This document shows, in pieces, positions 33,943-43,855 of a stretch of DNA of 64,000 bases. Numbering within the stretch: position 1 is the first letter of the stretch; the number at the start of each line of letters is the position of its first letter. Below the pieces are notes generated by a model. The model was not told the DNA's origin. It was given only the letters and a program-made list of their open reading frames with translations, and did no database searches. A program made the translations under genes and the position numbers. Source of the stretch: Henriciella pelagia (GTDB lineage: Bacteria > Pseudomonadota > Alphaproteobacteria > Caulobacterales > Hyphomonadaceae); NCBI RefSeq assembly GCF_002088945.1, contig NZ_NCSU01000016.1:62001-126000 (forward strand). The letters run 5' to 3'.

Positions 33943-35640
33943 TTATGCCCCCCGGCTGCCTTCATCTCTCGGAATAGCCCAATAGCCACTCCAGCGCGCA
34001 ATCTGCTCCGGCAGAGCAACGAATCCGTTAACCGCGCCCGTCTGATCTGCCAGAACACGATAGGCCGCGCCATCCTCGGGAACGTAGTCAATTGGCGTTT
34101 CACCGCAATTGAGAACGCACAGTAGCGAATGGTTTCCCCACTGGCGGCGGAAGGCAACGATCCCGTCCGGTGCGTCAAGAAAGGCCATGCGCCCCAGCCG
34201 CAGGACCGGCAGCGACTGGCGCAGCTTCATGAGCGATCGCGTCACATTCAGGCTCGAGCCGGGATCACGCTCCTGCGCGGCAACCGACAAGGCCTCATGC
34301 GCCGGGTCGACCGGCAGCCACGGATCGCCGCTGGTAAAGCCGGCATGCGCCGCCCCCGTTTTCCACGGGATCGGCGTGCGCGCGCCATCCCGGCCCAGCG
34401 TGCGCGGCCAGTTGGCAATCGCTTCGGGGTCTTTCAGCAGCTCGAACGGCACATGCGCCTGCGGCAAGCCAAGCTCTTCGCCCTGCCAGATGAAAGCATT
34501 GCCTCGGAAGCCGAGCAGCAAGAGCAGCAGCGCATCGGCCGCCTGCTTGCGTTCATCGGCTGACGCCCATCGCGACACGGCGCGCGGCGCATCATGATTG
34601 GAGAAGGCCCAGCTCGGCCAGCCTTCATCCGGCCCGCCATCCCACTGGTTCAGCGATGCCTGCACAGCCGCCGGCACCAGCTTTTCCGCATAGAGAAAGT
34701 CGAAATTATACGCCGAGTTCAACCGCTTCTCGCCCTCGGTGAAGGCCTTCATCTCCGAAATCGGGTCCGGCCCGCCAATCTCGGCAACCGTGAAGATGCC
34801 GTCATACGTGTCGAGCAATGCGCGGATGCGCTCCAGGAATTGCGGCACTTCCGGCTGAGACATGTTGTAGACATGGCGCTGCAGGTCAAATGGCCGCGTC
34901 ACCTTCTCCATCGGCATGTTCGACGGTGGATTGTCGCGCAGCTGCCGGTCATGCATGGAGAAATTGATAGCATCGAGCCGGAAGCCATCCACGCCCCGGT
35001 CTAGCCAGAATTTCGCCGCCGCGAGCAGCGCATCCTGCACCTCCGGATTGTGCACGTTGAGCTGCGGCTGCTCGCGCAGGAAGTTATGGAAATAATATTG
35101 CTGGCGCCGCGCATCCCAGGACCAGCTCGGCCCGCCAAAGACGGACTGCCAATTGTTGGGTGGCGACCCATCCGCCTTCGGATCGGCCCAGACATACCAG
35201 TCCGCTTTCGGATTGGTCCGGTTCTCCCGGCTCTGCTTGAACCAGTCATGTTCATGCGATGTGTGGGAATAGACCTGGTCGATAATGACCTTGAGGCCAA
35301 GCTCATGGGCGCGCGAGACCAGCCGGTCGAAATCCTCCAGCGTCCCGAACATCGGGTCGACATCGCAATAGTCAGCGACATCATAGCCATAATCATCCAT
35401 GGGCGAGGTGAAGAAAGGCGAGAGCCAGACCGCATCCACGCCGAGCGAGGCGATATGATCAAGCCCCTTTATGATACCCGGCAGGTCACCGACGCCGTCG
35501 CCATTCGTATCGAGGAAGCTGCGCGGATAGACCTGATAGATCGTCGCGCCTTTCCACCACGGGGCATCCTTCGCATCCGGCACGCCATTGGCCGCTTCAG
35601 CCTCTGCGGGCCGCTTTGTGGTACACTCATCCACCGGCAT
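33943..35640 (-). CDS. GH13 alpha-glucosidase, cytoplasmic
   Basis: 565 aa with a GGAGGAAA ribosome site. The GH13 (beta/alpha)8 barrel starts WWKGATIYQVYPRSF. Catalytic residues: nucleophile in GVDGFRLDAINF (D223), acid/base in IFTVAEIGG (E287), third acid in AFSNHDAPR (D350). The first conserved region is IIDQVYSHTSHEH. FFTSPMDDYGYDV and the QPQLN signature are those of GH13 exo-alpha-glucosidases (oligo-1,6- and alpha-1,4-glucosidases). No signal peptide, so it cleaves imported maltooligosaccharides in the cytoplasm, like Caulobacter alpha-glucosidase beside MalA. Its start overlaps the end of the amylase gene by 14 bases, so it is coupled to it. Confidence 0.9.
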   Translation of the reverse strand: MPVDECTTKRPAEAEAANGVPDAKDAPWWKGATIYQVYPRSFLDTNGDGVGDLPGIIKGLDHIASLGVDAVWLSPFFTSPMDDYGYDVADYCDVDPMFGTLEDFDRLVSRAHELGLKVIIDQVYSHTSHEHDWFKQSRENRTNPKADWYVWADPKADGSPPNNWQSVFGGPSWSWDARRQQYYFHNFLREQPQLNVHNPEVQDALLAAAKFWLDRGVDGFRLDAINFSMHDRQLRDNPPSNMPMEKVTRPFDLQRHVYNMSQPEVPQFLERIRALLDTYDGIFTVAEIGGPDPISEMKAFTEGEKRLNSAYNFDFLYAEKLVPAAVQASLNQWDGGPDEGWPSWAFSNHDAPRAVSRWASADERKQAADALLLLLLGFRGNAFIWQGEELGLPQAHVPFELLKDPEAIANWPRTLGRDGARTPIPWKTGAAHAGFTSGDPWLPVDPAHEALSVAAQERDPGSSLNVTRSLMKLRQSLPVLRLGRMAFLDAPDGIVAFRRQWGNHSLLCVLNCGETPIDYVPEDGAAYRVLADQTGAVNGFVALPEQIARWSGYWAIPRDEGSRGA

Positions 35641-37507
35641 TTTCCTCCAGGTCGCTGAAACAGATCAGGTAATCGAGCGGCGCAACCCGCACCGCATAGC
35701 TTCCGGGCGCCGCCGCACTCACCGCACACTCGCCATGCAGCGATGCCCATTCGGACGCCGCTGCCGAGACAGCAACCGGCTCGCGGCGCTCATCTTCGCC
35801 CGCATTGAAAGCAATCAGGTATTCGCGGCCGTCATGAATGCGCGACATCACGATGAGTCCGCCATCAAGATCGGAATGACGGACAGTCTGCTCTCCCCGG
35901 CGCAACCCTTCATGCGCCTGACGGATGGCGGCCATGCCCGCAATCGCCTCGAACAGCGGATGGCCCGTGTCGAAATTGTCGTCGGCAGTCGTTTTCCCAG
36001 TGCCGATCAGCACATTGTCATTATAGTCCGCCACCTGGCTCTCGAACATGTTCTCGCGCGCGCCACGGTCGCCGCCATCTGACACAAAACCCTGCTCGTC
36101 GCCATAATAGATCGTCGGCACACCGCGCGAGAACATCAGCATCGCGTGCGCAAGCTCGGTGCGCGCCAACATTTCCTGCTCACTCATCTCAGGGTCGGCC
36201 ACGCGCAGGAATCCGGCAAACCGTCCCATATCGTGATTGCCGAGGAAGGTCGGCAGGATCGCCGCCGTCGCCGCACCGTTCGCATAGGCATGGTCGACCT
36301 CGAACAGCCGCTCCATGTTTCGCGCCGGTGCCCCGTTCACGACAAGGTCGCGCACCGTGCCCTGGAACGCAAAGTCGAGAACCGATGGCAGACTGTCGCG
36401 CGTCGTATAGGTCGCAAGGTGGCCCGGATCGAACTCGTAGACCTCGCCAAAGACGTGGAAATGCTCGATGCCAAGGCTTTGGGCATGTTCGACAATGGCC
36501 GGTGAGAAGGCCTGCCAGAATTCCGGGTTCACATGTTTGGCCGTATCGATCCGGAAGCCGTCGACACGGAAATCGGTGATCCACTGCTTGTAGATCTCGA
36601 TAAAGCCCTCAACCACGCGCGGGTCTTCGGTCATCAGGTCATCCAGCCCCGCAAAATCCCCCATGCGGGAGCTTTCGCCCTCAAAGGCTGAATTGCCCCG
36701 ATTGTGAAAGAGCAGCGTATCGTTCAGCCAGGCCGGGTTTTTCACGTCTGCTTCTTCGTCCGGAACGAAAGGGTGATAGGCCCAGTCCGGATTGTCGAGC
36801 TTCGCGAAATTCTCTGACGTCTCGACCGACACACCCGCAAATCCGTCATTGATGCGCGGCCCTTCCGGCCCGCCTTCGCTGGTCCACGGATACGCGCCAA
36901 CACTGCGATAGACGCACCCTGCCTCGCCCATTTCCTCGCCCGGCAAGGCCCGGTCGCTGCACTCGCGATACTGGATCACATCGGCTGTGTGATTGGTGAT
37001 GATGTCCATATAGACCTTCATTCCCCGCGCATGGGCAGCATCCACGAAGGCCTTGAAATCCTCGCGCGTGCCAATGTGTGGATCGACATTCAGGAAATCG
37101 GTGATCCAGTAGCCATGATACCCGGCCGACTCCATGCCCGGCGGCCCCTGCACCGGCTTGTTCTCGAAGATCGGCGTCAGCCAGACCGCCGTCGCCCCAA
37201 GCGCCTGGATATAATCCAGCCGGTCGGTGAGCCCCTTGAGGTCGCCGCCATGGAAGAAGCCATTGTCGGTCGGGTCAAAGCCATGATCGAGCCGGCCGCC
37301 TTCAATGCCGCCCCGGTCATTTGATGGATCGCCATTCTCGAAGCGGTCCGGCATCACGAAATAGATGATCTCATCCTGCGGCAGGCGGTCCTGAAAATCT
37401 GCAAGGCCGGAAGCAGGCTGCGCCTGGGTCTGTGTCGCGCAGGCCGCCATCAGCAGGCCTGCGGCAACCATGCCTGGTCTCAGGGGTGATACCCGCATCC
37501 TCGTCAT
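35627..37507 (-). CDS. GH13 alpha-amylase / cyclomaltodextrinase-like, lipoprotein
   Basis: 626 aa from the ATG at 37507, which has a GGGAGGAAAGG ribosome site; the open frame upstream to 37666 is intergenic. Lipoprotein signal with LLMAAC (C23), so it is exported and anchored. Domain start DEIIYFVMPDRFENGD, calcium-type region MDIITNHTAD, nucleophile in FRVDGFRIDTAKH (D321), acid/base in HVFGEVYEFD (E355), third acid in FLGNHDMGR (D426). It would hydrolyse starch-like alpha-glucans at the cell envelope. First gene of the amylase - alpha-glucosidase - lacI operon, divergent from GH97 across 250 bases that carry two candidate LacI operators. Confidence 0.9.
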   Translation of the reverse strand: MTRMRVSPLRPGMVAAGLLMAACATQTQAQPASGLADFQDRLPQDEIIYFVMPDRFENGDPSNDRGGIEGGRLDHGFDPTDNGFFHGGDLKGLTDRLDYIQALGATAVWLTPIFENKPVQGPPGMESAGYHGYWITDFLNVDPHIGTREDFKAFVDAAHARGMKVYMDIITNHTADVIQYRECSDRALPGEEMGEAGCVYRSVGAYPWTSEGGPEGPRINDGFAGVSVETSENFAKLDNPDWAYHPFVPDEEADVKNPAWLNDTLLFHNRGNSAFEGESSRMGDFAGLDDLMTEDPRVVEGFIEIYKQWITDFRVDGFRIDTAKHVNPEFWQAFSPAIVEHAQSLGIEHFHVFGEVYEFDPGHLATYTTRDSLPSVLDFAFQGTVRDLVVNGAPARNMERLFEVDHAYANGAATAAILPTFLGNHDMGRFAGFLRVADPEMSEQEMLARTELAHAMLMFSRGVPTIYYGDEQGFVSDGGDRGARENMFESQVADYNDNVLIGTGKTTADDNFDTGHPLFEAIAGMAAIRQAHEGLRRGEQTVRHSDLDGGLIVMSRIHDGREYLIAFNAGEDERREPVAVSAAASEWASLHGECAVSAAAPGSYAVRVAPLDYLICFSDLEENAGG

Positions 37508-37549
37508 CCTTTCCTCCCTCGCTGCCTTGTGCCACGGAATCTTACGTTC

Positions 37550-37563
37550 CGCAATTTTTTGCA
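37550..37563. promoter_or_regulatory. Candidate LacI-type operator, amylase side
   Basis: On the minus strand TGCAAAAAATTGCG, an imperfect version of TGCAAA-NN-TTTGCA. It lies 43 bases before the amylase ATG, a position where repressor binding would block transcription or its early steps. Weaker than the site at 37706. Confidence 0.4.
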
Positions 37564-37705
37564 TAGCTATCACGAAGAGATTTGCATGAAAACACATTTC
37601 TCCAATTACCGCACTTCTATTGTTACTATTGGTATTTTCAGGCTCGCCACTTATTGCGGCGCACAAAACTGCCGGTCAGGTCTTTCGCTAATTTTGGAAT
37701 TGACT

Positions 37706-37719
37706 TGCAAAAGTTTGCA
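37706..37719. promoter_or_regulatory. Candidate LacI-type operator, GH97 side
   Basis: TGCAAAAGTTTGCA is a palindrome (TGCAAA-AG-TTTGCA) of the shape bound by LacI-family sugar repressors. It directly follows TTGACT (37700-37705), a good -35 hexamer; the -10 (CACTCT at 37723) is poor. It sits 39 bases before the GH97 ATG, in the divergent region controlled from both sides. Confidence 0.6.
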
Positions 37720-37757
37720 GCGCACTCTGACAAAAAACCATCAGGGAAGATGCGACC

Positions 37758-39869
37758 ATGAAGCCCGACTTTTTCACCCGCCTGATTCCAGCCGGGCTCG
37801 CCGCCCTCATCATGGCTGCCTGCACGCAGATCAGCGACACGCCACTACAACAGCAGGCCGCCGCCCAAGCGTCACAGAACGCCAACACGTCCATGGTGAA
37901 AACGACATCGCCGGACGGACGCATTGAGCTTACGGTCGGCTCTGATGGCGGCCAGCCTTTCTATTCCATCACGCGCGACGGCGAGGAGATTGTCTCCCGC
38001 TCAAGACTTGGCCTGCGCTTCGCCAGGGGACTTGATCTCGACCGGGGCCTGAGCCTCACGCGCAGCACAGAAACCCGCAAGGACGAGACCTGGGAACAGC
38101 CCTGGGGCGAGAAGCGCTTCGTGCGCGACCATCACAAGGAAATTGCCGCCACCTTCACCGCTGATGATGACTCGGGCCGCACTTACACGCTCCGCGCCCG
38201 CGTCTTCGATACAGGCGTCGGCTTCCGCTATGAAGTGCCGGACACCGGCCCGCGCATCCTCGTCGACGAAATCACCGAATTCTCCATCACCCCGGACGGC
38301 ATGTCCTGGTGGACCCCCGCAGGGGAATTCAACCGCTATGAATACATCTATGAGACGACGCCCGTGCGCGACATCTACCGCGTCCACACACCCTATACGG
38401 TGAAGCTGGACAAGGCCGATGGCCCCTATATCGCGATCCATGAAGCCGCGCTCGTCAACTATGCCGGCATGTGGCTCGACCAGCGCCGCGCCGGCGTTCT
38501 CGAAGCAGAACTCGCCCCGCGCCATGATGGCAGCAAAGTCCATGTCGAGGGCGCCTTCAACACGCCGTGGCGCGTGATCCAGATCGCCGACACCGCGGCG
38601 GGCCTGATCAACGGGTCGGACATCTATCTCAACCTCAATGAGCCGAACAAGCTGGGCGACACCTCCTATTTCAAGCCGGGCAAGTATATCGGCATCTGGT
38701 GGGGCATGCACATCAACACCATGACCTGGGGCTCCGGCCCGAAGCATGGCGCGACCACTGAAAACACGAAGCGCTACATGGATTTCGCCGCCGAGAACGG
38801 CTTTGACGGCGTCCTCGTCGAAGGCTGGAACATTGGCTGGGACGGCGACTGGTTCAACAATGGCGAACTCTTCCGCTTTGCCGAGCCCTATCCCGACTTC
38901 GATATCAAGGCGATCACCGATTATGGCCGCGAAATCGGCGTCCAGCTGATCGGCCACCATGAGACCTCGGCCAATATCGCAAACTATGAAGCCCAGCTCG
39001 AAGACGCCTTCCAGCTCTATAAGGATATGGGCGTGAAAGCCGTGAAGACGGGTTATGTCGCCGATGCCAGCGACCTCGTCATCCATGATGAGGACGGCAT
39101 CCGCCGCTACGCCTGGCATGACGGCCAGGAGCGCGTCGTCCACGACATCAAGGTTCTTGAGCGTGCGCACGCCTATGGCATTGCGGTCAACGCGCATGAA
39201 CCCATCAAGGATACCGGCCTGCGCCGCACCTACCCCAATGCCGTTAGCCGTGAAGGCGTGCGCGGCATGGAGTTCAATGCTTGGGGCAGCCCGCCCAACC
39301 CGGTCGAACATCAGGCCATCATCCCCTTCACACGCATGCTGTCCGGCCCGGCCGACTATACGCCCGGCATCTTCAACCTGATGCCGAACGGCCCTGACAA
39401 TGAGAACCGCGTCCAGACCACGCTCGCCAAGCAGCTCGCGCTCTATGTGACGCTCTACAGCCCTCTGCAGATGGCCGCCGACCTGCCCGAAAATTACGAA
39501 GCCAATCCCGAGCCCTTCCAGTTCATCCGCGACGTGCCCGCCGACTGGGAAAACTCCATCGCATTGATGGGTGAGGTCGGAGACTATCTCGTCCAGGCCC
39601 GCCAGGAACGCGGCAGCCGCGACTGGTATATCGGCGCCGTAACGGATGAGGACGCACGCACGCTGACAGTGCCGCTCGGCTTCCTTGACGCAGGCACCAC
39701 CTACCGCGCCGAGATTTACCGCGACGGCGACGATGCCGATTGGGAAACGAACCCCTATCCTGTCACCATCGAGACCCGCGCCGTCACCGCACGGGACGAA
39801 CTGGTCCTGCCGCTTGCCCGTGGCGGCGGCGCTGCCGTTCGCCTCGTCGCAGAGAGCGGCTTGGACTGA
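37758..39869 (+). CDS. GH97 alpha-glucosidase (SusB-like), lipoprotein
   Basis: 703 aa. Lipoprotein signal with LIMAAC (C22); the ribosome site is AGGGAAG. The N-terminal beta-sandwich is followed by a catalytic barrel with GWDGDWFNNGE, HHETSANIANYE, VNAHEPIKDTGLRRTYPN and VRGMEFN. Two glutamates, E481 (AHEP) and E505 (RGMEF), are 24 residues apart, the same spacing I recall for E508 and E532 of Bacteroides SusB, so the inverting alpha-glucosidase subgroup is likely rather than the retaining alpha-galactosidase one. It would trim maltooligosaccharides to glucose in the periplasm. It leads a + strand run (GH97, MFS, GH13, ROK) divergent from the amylase operon. The 128-base gap after it shows nothing definite. 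Confidence 0.9.
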   Translation: MKPDFFTRLIPAGLAALIMAACTQISDTPLQQQAAAQASQNANTSMVKTTSPDGRIELTVGSDGGQPFYSITRDGEEIVSRSRLGLRFARGLDLDRGLSLTRSTETRKDETWEQPWGEKRFVRDHHKEIAATFTADDDSGRTYTLRARVFDTGVGFRYEVPDTGPRILVDEITEFSITPDGMSWWTPAGEFNRYEYIYETTPVRDIYRVHTPYTVKLDKADGPYIAIHEAALVNYAGMWLDQRRAGVLEAELAPRHDGSKVHVEGAFNTPWRVIQIADTAAGLINGSDIYLNLNEPNKLGDTSYFKPGKYIGIWWGMHINTMTWGSGPKHGATTENTKRYMDFAAENGFDGVLVEGWNIGWDGDWFNNGELFRFAEPYPDFDIKAITDYGREIGVQLIGHHETSANIANYEAQLEDAFQLYKDMGVKAVKTGYVADASDLVIHDEDGIRRYAWHDGQERVVHDIKVLERAHAYGIAVNAHEPIKDTGLRRTYPNAVSREGVRGMEFNAWGSPPNPVEHQAIIPFTRMLSGPADYTPGIFNLMPNGPDNENRVQTTLAKQLALYVTLYSPLQMAADLPENYEANPEPFQFIRDVPADWENSIALMGEVGDYLVQARQERGSRDWYIGAVTDEDARTLTVPLGFLDAGTTYRAEIYRDGDDADWETNPYPVTIETRAVTARDELVLPLARGGGAAVRLVAESGLD

Positions 39870-39997
39870 TGCCACAAACCGTATCTCGGCAATCTGCCTT
39901 CGCCGCACCACGGCTAGGGAAAATGCCCAGCAAACGATAGAAACGATCACCGGCTGACCTTCACAAAAGGAAAGCAGCCGCCCGGGGAGGATTGATC

Positions 39998-41581
39998 ATG
40001 CAGAAACCCAGGCTGAGTTTCGGCCAGATCTGGAACATGTGTTTCGGATTCCTCGGCATCCAGATCGGCTTCGACCTACAGAACGGCAATATGAGCCGCA
40101 TCTTCCAGACGCTCGGCGCGGAGATGGATTCGCTCGCCATCCTGTGGATCGCCGCGCCGCTCACTGGCCTCATCGTCCAGCCCATTATCGGCTTCTTCTC
40201 CGACAAGACCTGGAGCCGCTTCGGACGCCGCCGTCCCTATTTCCTCGCAGGTGCCATCCTCGCCAGCCTTGCGCTCTTCATCATGCCGAACTCGCCGACC
40301 CTCTGGATGGCCGCCGGCATGCTCTGGATCCTCGACGCCTCCCTCAACATCACCATGGAGCCGACGCGCGCCTTTGTCGGCGACATGCTGCCGGATGAGC
40401 AGCGCACCACGGGCTATGCGATGCAGAGCTTCTTCATCGGCGTCGGCGCTGTGCTGGCGGGCGCGCTGCCCTGGCTGCTGACAGAGTTCGGCGTCGCCAA
40501 CACCGCGCCCGAAGGCGAAATCCCGATGACGGTGCACATCGCCTTCTATGTCGGTGGCGCGGCCCTGTTCCTTGCCGTCCTCGTGACGGTGCTCACCACA
40601 CCCGAATACTCGCCCGAACAGATGGAACAGTTCGAAGCGGCCCGCCGCGAAGCGCTCGGCCTTGGCGAAGACGCCGGCGACACTGCCCCGCCGCGCAGCT
40701 CAGGCGCCTTCTTTGCTGGCGGCCTGATCTGGCTCGTCGTCGGACTGGCGCTTGCCGCCTTCTTCCATTTCGGCCGCCTCGACCCGCGCCCGGACTGGCT
40801 CAATTGGCTCGGCAATGTCGAGTTCAAGCAGGACCTCTACGTCTTCGCCGCCCTCATTGCGGGCTTTGGCCTTGTGCAGATCGTCGCCGGTCTGATGCGC
40901 TCCTCTGGCAAGGACAAGAACGGCTTCATGGAAGTCGTCGGAGACCTCTTTCGCATGCCGCTCACCATGCGCCAGCTCGCCGTGGTGCAGTTCTTCTCAT
41001 GGTTCGGTCTTTTCGCGATGTGGATCTATGGCACGCCCGCCGTCGCTGACCATCATTATGGTGCGACCGATCCGTCCACCGCCCTGTTCCAGGAAGCTGG
41101 CAACTGGTGGGCCCTGCTGGGGGCTGTCCGAAATGGCGTCGCCGCCGCCGCTGCGCTCGCCATCATCTGGCTCGCCGCGCAGATTGACCGGCGCCGCCTT
41201 CACGCCGTCTGCCTCCTGCTCGGCGCGCTCGGCTTTGCCGGCATGATCCTGATCCGGGACCCGGCCCCGCTATCGCTCCCGATGATCGGTGTCGGCATCG
41301 CCTGGGCGGCCATCGTCTCGGTGCCTTACGCCATTCTCGCAGGCTCCGTCCCGGCAAAAAAAATGGGCGTCTATATGGGCATCTTCAACATCTTCATCGT
41401 GGTGCCGCAGCTCGTCGCCGCGACCCTGCTCGGCTTCCTGCTCCGCACCTTCTTCGGCAATGAGCCGATCTGGGCGTTCGCCATCGCAGCCGCTTCTTTT
41501 ACCTGCGCAGCCATCGCCGTCCTCTTCGTTTCCGACGCACCCGAAGACGCCTCCCCCGAACCGCTCGGAGCAGATGCATGA
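39998..41581 (+). CDS. MFS maltose/oligosaccharide transporter (MalY/SLC45-like)
   Basis: 527 aa from the ATG at 39998 with GGGGAGG 7 bases upstream; a TTG at 39992 would be too close to that site. Twelve hydrophobic helices with the family pattern GFFSDKTWSRFGRRRPYFLAG in loop 2-3, EPTRAFVGDMLPDEQRTTGY, and the late MGVYMGIFNIFIVVPQL. These features are those of the maltose/sucrose MFS group found beside alpha-glucosidases in Caulobacter, where an MFS protein carries maltose across the inner membrane. An unusually long middle loop (about residues 205-245) carries an Ala/Glu-rich stretch. Its stop overlaps the next ATG by 4 bases. Confidence 0.88.
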   Translation: MQKPRLSFGQIWNMCFGFLGIQIGFDLQNGNMSRIFQTLGAEMDSLAILWIAAPLTGLIVQPIIGFFSDKTWSRFGRRRPYFLAGAILASLALFIMPNSPTLWMAAGMLWILDASLNITMEPTRAFVGDMLPDEQRTTGYAMQSFFIGVGAVLAGALPWLLTEFGVANTAPEGEIPMTVHIAFYVGGAALFLAVLVTVLTTPEYSPEQMEQFEAARREALGLGEDAGDTAPPRSSGAFFAGGLIWLVVGLALAAFFHFGRLDPRPDWLNWLGNVEFKQDLYVFAALIAGFGLVQIVAGLMRSSGKDKNGFMEVVGDLFRMPLTMRQLAVVQFFSWFGLFAMWIYGTPAVADHHYGATDPSTALFQEAGNWWALLGAVRNGVAAAAALAIIWLAAQIDRRRLHAVCLLLGALGFAGMILIRDPAPLSLPMIGVGIAWAAIVSVPYAILAGSVPAKKMGVYMGIFNIFIVVPQLVAATLLGFLLRTFFGNEPIWAFAIAAASFTCAAIAVLFVSDAPEDASPEPLGADA

Positions 41582-42960
41582 TCCGCCTCGCCACCACCTT
41601 TGCGGCCCTCGCCCTCGCCGCCTGCGCCACTGACCCCGCAACGCCAACAACAGACCGCTGGCAACCCGAACCCTATGTCCAGCTCGACCATCCCGACTGG
41701 GCCAGAGACGCCGTCCTCTACCAGCTCAACACCCGCCAGTTCACAGCCGAAGGCACCTTCGCCGCTGCCGAGCTTGAGCTCGACCGCCTCGCTGACCTCG
41801 GCGTCGACATCATCTGGCTGATGCCCATCCACCCCATCGGTGAAAAGAACCGGAAAGGCACGCTCGGCAGCCCCTATTCGGTGAAAGACTATTACGGCGT
41901 GAACCCGGAATTCGGCACGCTGGACGATCTCAAATCCTTCATTGACGCCGCCCATGCCCGGGGCATGCACGTCATCCTCGACTGGGTCGCCAACCACACC
42001 GCCTGGGACAATCCGCTCGTGGAGCAGCATCCTCACTGGTATGAGCGCGACTGGGACGGCGACTTCATGCCGACCCGCTGGTGGGACTGGTCCGACATTA
42101 TCGACCTCGACTATTCCAACCCCGAGCTTCGCGCCTACATGGCGGCGGCCCTGCGCTACTGGGTTGAGGAGGTCGGCGTTGACGGCTACCGCGCAGACGT
42201 CGCCGGCTACATCCCGCTCGATTTCTGGGAGGAGGTGCGCGCCGATCTTGAAACCATCAAGCCGGTTTTCATGCTGGGAGAGTTCGACCAGCGCGACATT
42301 CACGCCCGCGCCTTTGACGCCTCCTATGCCTGGGAATGGAAGAATACGATGCACGCCATCGGCAAGGGTGAAGCGCGCGCAGACGCCCTGTTCGGATACT
42401 ACTCCACCAATGAAAGCGTCTGGCCGCACGATGCCTACCGCATGACCTACACGTCCAATCACGACCAGAATTCATGGGACGCCGCCGCCCCCGCCTTCTA
42501 CGGCCCGGCCTATGAGAGCGCCATTGTCCTCTCCTTTGTCGGCGAGGGCCTTCCGCTCATCTATAATGGCCAGGAGGCCTACAACACCAAGCAGCTCGAA
42601 TTCTTCGAGAAGGACCCGATCGCCTGGCGCGATCACCCGATCGAAGACCTGTTCAGATCCCTGATAGACCTCAAGACCGCCACCACCGCCTTGCACAATG
42701 GCGCGGCCGGCGCGCGCATGGTCCCGGTCGTGAACACCAGCCCCGAAGACGTGTTCAGCTTCACCCGCCTCGACGCGAATGGCGGCGTCTTCGTCGTCAT
42801 GAACCTCTCGTCCACCGCCCGGACGGCGCGCTTTACCGATGGCCCGTATGCTGGCAGCTATAGGGAGCACTTTTCCGGCGAGGCGCTCACGATCAGCAAC
42901 TCGACCGAACTTTCCCTGCCAGCCTGGAGCTACAGGGTGTTTGTGCGACAGGAGGGCTGA
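41578..42960 (+). CDS. GH13 alpha-amylase-family lipoprotein
   Basis: 460 aa. Short signal with lipobox ALAAC (C16). Barrel landmarks: AVLYQLNTRQFTAEGTF, LDWVANHTAWDN, nucleophile VDGYRADVAGY (D207), acid/base FMLGEFDQ (E235), third acid YTSNHDQNSW (D296). It is shorter than the amylase at 35627 and differs in its loops, so the two are not recent duplicates. It may handle shorter oligosaccharides or a different linkage. The ATG overlaps the transporter stop (ATGA) and its own stop overlaps the kinase start (TGATG), so the three are translationally coupled. Confidence 0.88.
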   Translation: MIRLATTFAALALAACATDPATPTTDRWQPEPYVQLDHPDWARDAVLYQLNTRQFTAEGTFAAAELELDRLADLGVDIIWLMPIHPIGEKNRKGTLGSPYSVKDYYGVNPEFGTLDDLKSFIDAAHARGMHVILDWVANHTAWDNPLVEQHPHWYERDWDGDFMPTRWWDWSDIIDLDYSNPELRAYMAAALRYWVEEVGVDGYRADVAGYIPLDFWEEVRADLETIKPVFMLGEFDQRDIHARAFDASYAWEWKNTMHAIGKGEARADALFGYYSTNESVWPHDAYRMTYTSNHDQNSWDAAAPAFYGPAYESAIVLSFVGEGLPLIYNGQEAYNTKQLEFFEKDPIAWRDHPIEDLFRSLIDLKTATTALHNGAAGARMVPVVNTSPEDVFSFTRLDANGGVFVVMNLSSTARTARFTDGPYAGSYREHFSGEALTISNSTELSLPAWSYRVFVRQEG

Positions 42961-43838
42961 TGCTGGCAGGGATTGAGGCAGGCGGAACCAAGATGGTCTG
43001 CGCCGTCGCAGAACACCCGGCCCACATTCGTGAGCGCATCGAAATCCCGACGACCAGCCCGGAGGAGACCTTCGCCCACATTCAGGACTTCTTCGCCGAT
43101 CAGAAAAACATCCGCTCCATCGGCATCGCCGCCTTCGGCCCGGTCGACACGGACCGGCGCTCGAAGACCTATGGCAACGTGCTCAACACGCCTAAGCCCG
43201 GCTGGTCCGGCGCGTCATGGGTGAGGGCCATGGCGGCCTATACGACACCCTTCGCCATCGAGAGCGACGTCTCCGGCGCCTGCCTCGCCGAATACATCTA
43301 TGGCGCGGGCAGGCACAAGAAAACGCTCGCCTATGTCACGGTTGGCACCGGCATAGGCGCAGGCATCGTGCATGAAGGCCGCGTTCGCACCGGCACAGGC
43401 CATTACGAGATGGGTCACATTCCTGTCCGCCGCGACCCGTATGACAGATATGGCGGCCACTGCCCCTTCCATGCCGACTGCCTTGAAGGCCTCGCCTCCG
43501 GCCCGGCCATCGACGCGCGCTGGGGCGGGCCGCTTTCCGAGATGGGCGAAGGCGAAATCGCGCTGGAAGCAAGCTATCTCTCGCAACTCGCTCTGACGCT
43601 CATCCTCACCCATATGCCGGGCCGCATCATCTTTGGCGGCGGCGTCATGAAGACGCCGGGCCTTATCGATGCCATCCGCGAACAGACCGCAGACCGCCTT
43701 GCCGGCTATGTCTCCCGCGGTGATCTATCGGGCGACCTTTCGGAATACATCGTCCCGCCTGCTCTCGGCGATGATGCCGGGATCAGCGGCGCGCTCCTGC
43801 TCGCCCAGCAGGCCGCACGGGATGCGACCGACCGATGA
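42960..43838 (+). CDS. ROK-family sugar kinase (fructokinase-like)
   Basis: 292 aa with GGAGGG just before the ATG. N-terminal phosphate loop GIEAGGTKMVCAV, then GIAAFGPVD, VTVGTGIGAGIVHEG and the zinc-binding segment GHCPFHADCLEGLASGPAI. The HxxxC...CPFHxDCxEG form is that of the ROK fructokinase subgroup (ScrK/YdhR-like) rather than classical glucokinase, whose motif is CxCGxxGCxE. It would phosphorylate the hexose released by the glucosidases. A fructokinase here would mean that sucrose or a similar fructose-containing alpha-glucoside is also a substrate of the locus, but broad hexokinase activity is possible. It converges on the DUF6445-type gene with 17 bases between stops. Confidence 0.85.
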   Translation: MLAGIEAGGTKMVCAVAEHPAHIRERIEIPTTSPEETFAHIQDFFADQKNIRSIGIAAFGPVDTDRRSKTYGNVLNTPKPGWSGASWVRAMAAYTTPFAIESDVSGACLAEYIYGAGRHKKTLAYVTVGTGIGAGIVHEGRVRTGTGHYEMGHIPVRRDPYDRYGGHCPFHADCLEGLASGPAIDARWGGPLSEMGEGEIALEASYLSQLALTLILTHMPGRIIFGGGVMKTPGLIDAIREQTADRLAGYVSRGDLSGDLSEYIVPPALGDDAGISGALLLAQQAARDATDR

Positions 43839-43855
43839 CGGGAAGTGTTGCCGCC

